Shown here: piece by piece, positions 14,126 through 17,699 of the stretch | Layout: each line of letters opens with the position of its first letter | Position numbering within the stretch: the first letter of the stretch is position 1 | Source of the DNA: CBDULQ01 sp965368115 | GTDB lineage: Bacteria; Pseudomonadota; Gammaproteobacteria; SZUA-229 | Assembly (NCBI GenBank): GCA_965368115.1 | Contig: CBDULQ010000049.1 | Location: forward strand, 1-17,699 | Direction: 5' to 3' | DNA length: 17,699 nt | The notes under the pieces: generated by a model | The model's input: the letters and a program-made list of their open reading frames with translations, nothing else | Database searches by the model: none | Told to the model about the DNA's origin: nothing | Translations under genes and position numbers: made by a program

Positions 14126-14799
14126 ACATGGCAAGTGCCCCGCAGGATTTGAATGTCAGCGAACTGAGTCGACGTCGGCGCGCAATCTATGCCGGACTAC
14201 TCAATTGTATGGATGAAGATCAGGCCCTGCAGGGTACCCGGCTATGGAATCGTGAATTTGCCCATACACCCCTGTATGCGGTGCAGTCGTTTCTGAGTCG
14301 TCTGTATGAAGAACTGGAGCTGGATATTTCGAGAGCCGAGTTACAGCGCAAAATTCTGCAGGCCCTGGTGCGGGAAGTGAACGACCTTCCGGACGACCCG
14401 CTCAGGGACAGCCGCCCGGAATCCTCGTCCACCTTCAGCCAGACGGAAGCCTCACACAAGGTATTCACCTATTTCATGGATTACCTGCTGGAGGCGATGG
14501 ACAAGGCTCGCCCGGGACTGGATATCAGCATCAAGGTTTACATACTGGACCACGCTCATCACGCCGGTATTCAGGGCGCAACCCTGAACAGCATCAAGGC
14601 CTGGCTGGCGGAGAGTGGTCAGGCCAACCTGATCCGCAACCTGCACATCGACCAGATGCGCGGGCTGTTTCATTATGCCTATGTCGCCGCCTGCGAACAC
14701 CTGGGTCCGGTAATGACCGACAAACTGGTGGGCGACACGGTGCGCATCGTCGACCAGTTTCCGGAAGCATCGATTTTTTCGCCGCGCAAACTGTTTTAG
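14122..14799 (+). CDS. Unknown cytosolic protein translationally coupled to amt
   Basis: 225 residues; I do not recognise the family. Its ATG overlaps the amt stop (ATGA) and a strong GGAGG lies at 14111-14115 inside the end of amt, so translation is coupled. It has no signal peptide or membrane segment. Composition is largely helical, with a basic start (SRRRRAIYAGLLNCMDEDQ), an acidic/polar linker around 92-107 (DDPLRDSRPESSSTFSQTE) and a more conserved-looking C-terminal half (FMDYLLEAMDK, KVYILDHAHHAGIQG, FHYAYVAACEHLGPVM). It is not a PII/GlnK-like protein: there is no T-loop or PII signature. Coupling to amt under a sigma54 promoter suggests a partner or regulator of ammonium transport, or a nitrogen-responsive cytosolic factor. 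Confidence 0.75.
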   Translation: MNMASAPQDLNVSELSRRRRAIYAGLLNCMDEDQALQGTRLWNREFAHTPLYAVQSFLSRLYEELELDISRAELQRKILQALVREVNDLPDDPLRDSRPESSSTFSQTEASHKVFTYFMDYLLEAMDKARPGLDISIKVYILDHAHHAGIQGATLNSIKAWLAESGQANLIRNLHIDQMRGLFHYAYVAACEHLGPVMTDKLVGDTVRIVDQFPEASIFSPRKLF

Positions 14800-14818
14800 A
14801 AAATATCAGGCGTTTCGG

Positions 14819-15664
14819 TCAGGCCGTCGGATAGCACTCGGCAAAGTGACGACGTTCTTCCTGCGCCATCCACTGATTCAGCTCCCACAGGTCCGCCACC
14901 GGCTGACGACTGTAGGGCGCTTCATGTAGATAACCGTCGGGTCCGAACTCGGGCGTCATGGTTAGCGTATCGAAACCGCGCGCCTGTTGCGCTCGCCAGA
15001 TGATTTCCCACCAGGACTGATGGGCGCGTAGCGCATACTCGTATTCCGGCGCCCGCGGATCGGGCACCTGCGGTCCCTGGTCGTAACCGATCCGGGCATG
15101 AATGTGCTGCACCTGACCGGCAATCGCTTCAATCACATCCAGCTCCGTATCCATCAGCCGTTCACAGACCACGCACCAGTGACTAAAATCAACCGTAAAA
15201 TTCATCGCCGGCAATTGCGCCGCCATGCGCTGCGTTACCCAGGGATTGAACAATGAACGACTGCGATGGGTTTCGAAACTGATTGCCAGATCGAATGACT
15301 CGGCCAGTTCCATGCCGCGCTGAAAAAATTCCATACTCTGTGCTTCCGACCAGGCATCGCAGCCGCCCAGGCAGGTCACGAACGACGGATTCAGTTCGGC
15401 ACTGTGTGCCAGTTTCTGTTGCAGCGAATCCAGATGCTGTTGCAGGGTGGCGCGCCGTTCCGGCACATAACTCCCTGCGGTGGTGATCTCGGCGATGTAG
15501 TCCAGTCCCTGCGCCTGCAGGGCTTCGGCAAACGACTCTCGTTCACCCGCCGTCGCCGGCGCCGGACCTTCGATACCCTGCATATTCGCCGCCACGGCCT
15601 GCTCGACCGCCTGGTCGATGTTGCCCTGGAAGCCCCATAAAGTTTTAAAAATTTTTAATTGCAT
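14819..15664 (-). CDS. Sugar phosphate isomerase/epimerase-like TIM-barrel protein
   Basis: 281-residue cytosolic protein of the xylose-isomerase-like/AP-endonuclease-2 superfamily. Metal-site motifs are in order: E in SFETHRSR, D in FTVDFSHWCV, H in HIHARIGYDQGPQV and E in MTPEFGPDGYLH. The family includes epimerases, isomerases and IolE-like dehydratases, and the substrate cannot be told. It converges with the amt partner gene, 19 bases apart. The ATG at 15664 has no clear ribosome-binding site; just 6 bases upstream the sequence enters the left inverted repeat of a MITE-like element, so the native promoter may have been replaced. A different upstream start would fall inside that element. 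Confidence 0.8.
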   Translation of the reverse strand: MQLKIFKTLWGFQGNIDQAVEQAVAANMQGIEGPAPATAGERESFAEALQAQGLDYIAEITTAGSYVPERRATLQQHLDSLQQKLAHSAELNPSFVTCLGGCDAWSEAQSMEFFQRGMELAESFDLAISFETHRSRSLFNPWVTQRMAAQLPAMNFTVDFSHWCVVCERLMDTELDVIEAIAGQVQHIHARIGYDQGPQVPDPRAPEYEYALRAHQSWWEIIWRAQQARGFDTLTMTPEFGPDGYLHEAPYSRQPVADLWELNQWMAQEERRHFAECYPTA

Positions 15665-15670
15665 ATAAAC

Positions 15671-16031
15671 AAAGAAAACGCTAACAACGCTAATAAACGC
15701 GAATTGGAGAACAGTAGGCAGTATGTTGGTTTGCGTTGCGTTTTTCCAGCATTGCGTGTTGAGTTCGCGTGAAATGAAAACGCGTATTGAATTACGCGTA
15801 TGGGAGTGGATTTTGTTTCAACCGGTTTTTAAGCCGATTGCCCTGGCAGCGAGAAGAACATACATATTCCCTCCCCCTAACCCCCTCGGCTTATGCTTCC
15901 TGCGTCGCCCTACCTCCTGCATCCCTGCAGTCGTCCCATCAAGGGAGGGGGAAGTAGAAACCTTCGCCGATCAACATTCGCACCCTGAACTCAAACCATT
16001 TGCGCCCATTAGCGTTGTTAGCGTTTTCTTT
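15671..16031. mobile_element. MITE-like element with perfect 24-bp terminal inverted repeats
   Basis: Bases 15671-15694 are the exact reverse complement of 16008-16031 (24 of 24). Partial similarity continues inward for about another dozen bases. Each arm holds two AACGCTAA-type units 9 bp apart. The 361-bp unit has no credible gene: one open frame (15723-16148) has poor protein character and runs out through the right end. The interior holds C-rich and G-rich blocks (around 15870-15890 and 15940-15952). No obvious target-site duplication flanks it. The unit could be a non-autonomous transposable element. A long-range regulatory inverted repeat is the less likely alternative. Confidence 0.6.
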
Positions 16032-16071
16032 TTCACAAGTCGAACCCAAATGATGCACAAATCTGCCCCGC

Positions 16072-16086
16072 GCACAGTTTTCGTGC
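16072..16086 (+). promoter_or_regulatory. NtrC-like enhancer site
   Basis: GCACAGTTTTCGTGC is GCAC-N7-GTGC, the dyad pattern of NtrC sites such as those at E. coli glnA. It lies about 78 bases before the sigma54 -24 element, close to -105 from the predicted transcript start, a usual enhancer distance. Confidence 0.6.
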
Positions 16087-16163
16087 ATGCCTCCAGCCAG
16101 CCTCCTTCTCGGCCCCGGGAAAAATTCCCATCAGAGACAAGCACTTAGCAGCCGACAGACCTG

Positions 16164-16179
16164 TGGCACACGGCTTGCA
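16164..16179 (+). promoter_or_regulatory. Consensus sigma54 promoter of the ABC importer genes
   Basis: TGGCACACGGCTTGCA is a full match to TGGCAC-N5-TTGCW. The transcript would start near 16190, about 35 bases before the ATG. A GGAG ribosome-binding site lies at 16216-16219. Confidence 0.9.
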
Positions 16180-16225
16180 ATATGCGTAATACGATTTCTT
16201 TATTTAGTATTACTCGGAGCTCTCA

Positions 16226-17206
16226 ATGAAAAATCTGTTCAACACCTTTAAGAAAGCGCTGGCGGCATTACTGCTGGTCAGCACTTTCAGCAACGCCAGC
16301 GCTGAGCCGCTGCGCATCGGTTACAGCGACTGGCCGGGATGGGTTGCCTGGGAAGTGGCCATTGAAAAAGGCTGGTTCAAGGAAGCCGGTGTCGATGTGA
16401 AATTCGAATGGTTCGACTATGTCGCCTCCATGGACGCCTTTGCCGCCGGCAAGCTGGATGCCGTAGGCATGACCAACGGCGATACCCTGGTCACCGGTGC
16501 CACCGGCGCCAAGGGCGTGATGATTCTGATGAACGACTACAGCAACGGCAACGATATGATCATCGGCAAGCCTGGCATCAAATCCATCAAGGATCTGAAA
16601 GGCAAGAAGATCGGTGTTGAAATCGGTTTTGTTTCTCACCTGCTGCTGCTCAATGCACTTGAAAAGAATGGTATGACCGAAAACGATGTTGAGCTGGTCA
16701 ATGTACCGACGAATGAAACGCCACAGGTTCTGGCTTCCGGTGACGTAGACGCCATCGTGGCCTGGCAGCCGAGCTCCGGTATCGCGCTGAAACTGGTTCC
16801 CGGTTCTACCGCGATCTACACCAGTGCCGACGAACCCGGACTGATCTACGACCTGATGGCCGTATCACCGCAAAGCCTGGCTGCGCGTAAGGATGACTGG
16901 AAAAAAGTCGTCAAGGTCTGGTACCGCGTGGTGGATTACATCAAGGATCCGAAAACCTTTGACGATGCCATCAAGATCATGGCTTCCCGCGTCGGTCTGA
17001 AACCTGCCGAATACAAGACCTTCGTCAGCGGCACCAAGATCCTGACTCTGGACGAAGCGAAGAAATTCTTCAAGAAAGGCAAGGGCTACGCTTCTCTGTA
17101 CGGTTCGACCCAGATCTCCGACGACTTTAACGTCGCCAACAAGGTGTACGACAAGCCTGAAGATGTGGACTCCTATATCGATCCGTCCATCACCATGGGC
17201 ATGTAA
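16226..17206 (+). CDS. NitT/TauT-type ABC transporter substrate-binding protein
   Basis: 326-residue periplasmic binding protein. The signal peptide ends ASA before E27. The mature part has the SsuA/THI5-like (NMT1) fold: LRIGYSDWPGWVAWEVAIEKGWFKEAGVDV, then MDAFAAGKLDAVGM, an IKSIKDLKGKKIGVE hinge and VDAIVAWQP. The GKLDAVGMTNGDTL and DYSNGNDMI segments resemble the binding proteins found beside urea carboxylase genes, so urea or a related small nitrogen compound is a candidate; nitrate, cyanate, taurine or an aliphatic sulfonate are alternatives. It is first in an operon with the permease 58 bases downstream, under a sigma54 promoter and an NtrC-like site, which points to a nitrogen source. 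Confidence 0.88.
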   Translation: MKNLFNTFKKALAALLLVSTFSNASAEPLRIGYSDWPGWVAWEVAIEKGWFKEAGVDVKFEWFDYVASMDAFAAGKLDAVGMTNGDTLVTGATGAKGVMILMNDYSNGNDMIIGKPGIKSIKDLKGKKIGVEIGFVSHLLLLNALEKNGMTENDVELVNVPTNETPQVLASGDVDAIVAWQPSSGIALKLVPGSTAIYTSADEPGLIYDLMAVSPQSLAARKDDWKKVVKVWYRVVDYIKDPKTFDDAIKIMASRVGLKPAEYKTFVSGTKILTLDEAKKFFKKGKGYASLYGSTQISDDFNVANKVYDKPEDVDSYIDPSITMGM

Positions 17207-17264
17207 GACTCGATCGATACAGGTTTGAATAACTGACAGACTCCACATATAGGCAGTAGTGTTA

Positions 17265-17699
17265 ATGATGATTTCCAGTTTGTTTGCGGTCGGCCGAAAA
17301 CTTGAGCATAAACCGCGTGTAGTAATCTCCATACTGAGTTTCGTCGTTCCGCTACTGCTGTGGAGTCTGGTCAGTTATGTCCCTTTTATCTGGCACCCGA
17401 TGGTGGAAATCACCGACCCGGGTAGCGTCAGTTATTTCAGCAAGGACATGATGGTCGACGACGACCTGTTCGAAAAGGAACTTGAAAACGCACGGGCGGA
17501 AGGCAAGGCGATTCCGCAGGGCATTCCCGCCAACCCGATTTATCTGCCGGCGCCCCACGAAGTGGCGACGGCTTTATACACTGCATTCACCACCGAACCC
17601 AAACGTCGTAACGAATTGTGGTTACACGAGAGTTTGTGGCAGAGTATCCAGGTGATTTTCTGGGGCTTCTTTATTTCCTCCCTAATCGGTGTACCGCTG
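17265..17699 (+). CDS. ABC transporter permease, NitT/TauT type (partial, right edge)
   Basis: 145 codons are visible and the frame is still open at the window end. The start is ATG at 17265 (a second ATG follows at once); no strong ribosome-binding site precedes it. After a short cytosolic start comes a first membrane helix (about 19-43). Residues 44-92 are hydrophilic (with FEKELENARAEGKAIPQ), then IYLPAPHEV and a second helix, VIFWGFFISSLIGVPL, the TauC/SsuC-like permease pattern. The roughly 50-residue stretch between helix 1 and LPAPHEV is longer than in TauC or SsuC as I know them. It pairs with the upstream binding protein; the ATPase gene presumably lies beyond the edge. Confidence 0.85.
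   Translation, partial: MMISSLFAVGRKLEHKPRVVISILSFVVPLLLWSLVSYVPFIWHPMVEITDPGSVSYFSKDMMVDDDLFEKELENARAEGKAIPQGIPANPIYLPAPHEVATALYTAFTTEPKRRNELWLHESLWQSIQVIFWGFFISSLIGVPL

Noticed and set aside
15723..16148. Open frame of 141 codons inside and beyond the MITE-like element
   Set aside because: Low-quality composition rich in P, S, R and F, no ribosome-binding site, no recognisable domain, and it crosses the right inverted repeat.

Overview
The window looks like the chromosome of a gammaproteobacterium with roughly 50-55% G+C, probably free-living and aquatic or environmental. The clues are an EptA-type lipid A modifier behind PmrA-like boxes, a GloA-type glyoxalase, a HvfA/HvfX-type copper-RiPP locus with its own ECF sigma factor, two sigma54/NtrC-type nitrogen promoters, and a dual-sensor GGDEF/EAL protein. 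The genus cannot be fixed from the sequence. There are no rRNA, tRNA, CRISPR or IS-transposase genes.

Layout. (1) 1-2054: an array of CTTAAG-like boxes at exact 11-bp spacing leads into eptA, which ends in a clear terminator. (2) 2202-4100: a copper-RiPP-type locus with a secreted KCGDSK-repeat peptide (HvfA-like), a DoxX/HvfX-like membrane protein, an ECF sigma factor and a 57-residue zinc-finger anti-sigma candidate. The usual MNIO maturase (HvfB, DUF692) and HvfC partner are absent. A 14-bp hairpin separates the peptide gene from hvfX. (3) 4231-6077: a TetR regulator diverges from a gene for a tandemly duplicated YdhR-like protein and from gloA. Three near-identical palindromic operators sit in the promoter gap, which suggests a self-contained electrophile/methylglyoxal detoxification module. 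(4) 6318-9028: a tight operon of a membrane fatty-acid desaturase, a lactonase-like metallo-beta-lactamase-fold hydrolase and an EamA/DMT exporter. It is preceded by a structured leader and a possible sigma54 promoter. (5) 9225-12578: a 1117-residue sensor protein (two periplasmic solute-binding domains, one membrane segment, PAS, GGDEF, EAL) that starts at TTG.

(6) 12842-14799: an ammonium transporter gene behind a sigma54 promoter, translationally coupled to an unrecognised cytosolic protein where glnK might be expected. (7) 14819-15664: a sugar-phosphate-isomerase-like TIM barrel on the minus strand. A 361-bp segment bounded by perfect 24-bp inverted repeats, which looks like a MITE, abuts its start. 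(8) 16226-17699: a NitT/TauT-type ABC substrate-binding protein behind a consensus sigma54 promoter and an NtrC-like site, followed by its permease, cut by the window end.

The right end therefore reads as nitrogen acquisition (Amt plus an ABC importer for a small nitrogen compound) under RpoN/NtrC-type control. The left end reads as envelope, copper and electrophile stress responses, each with local regulation.
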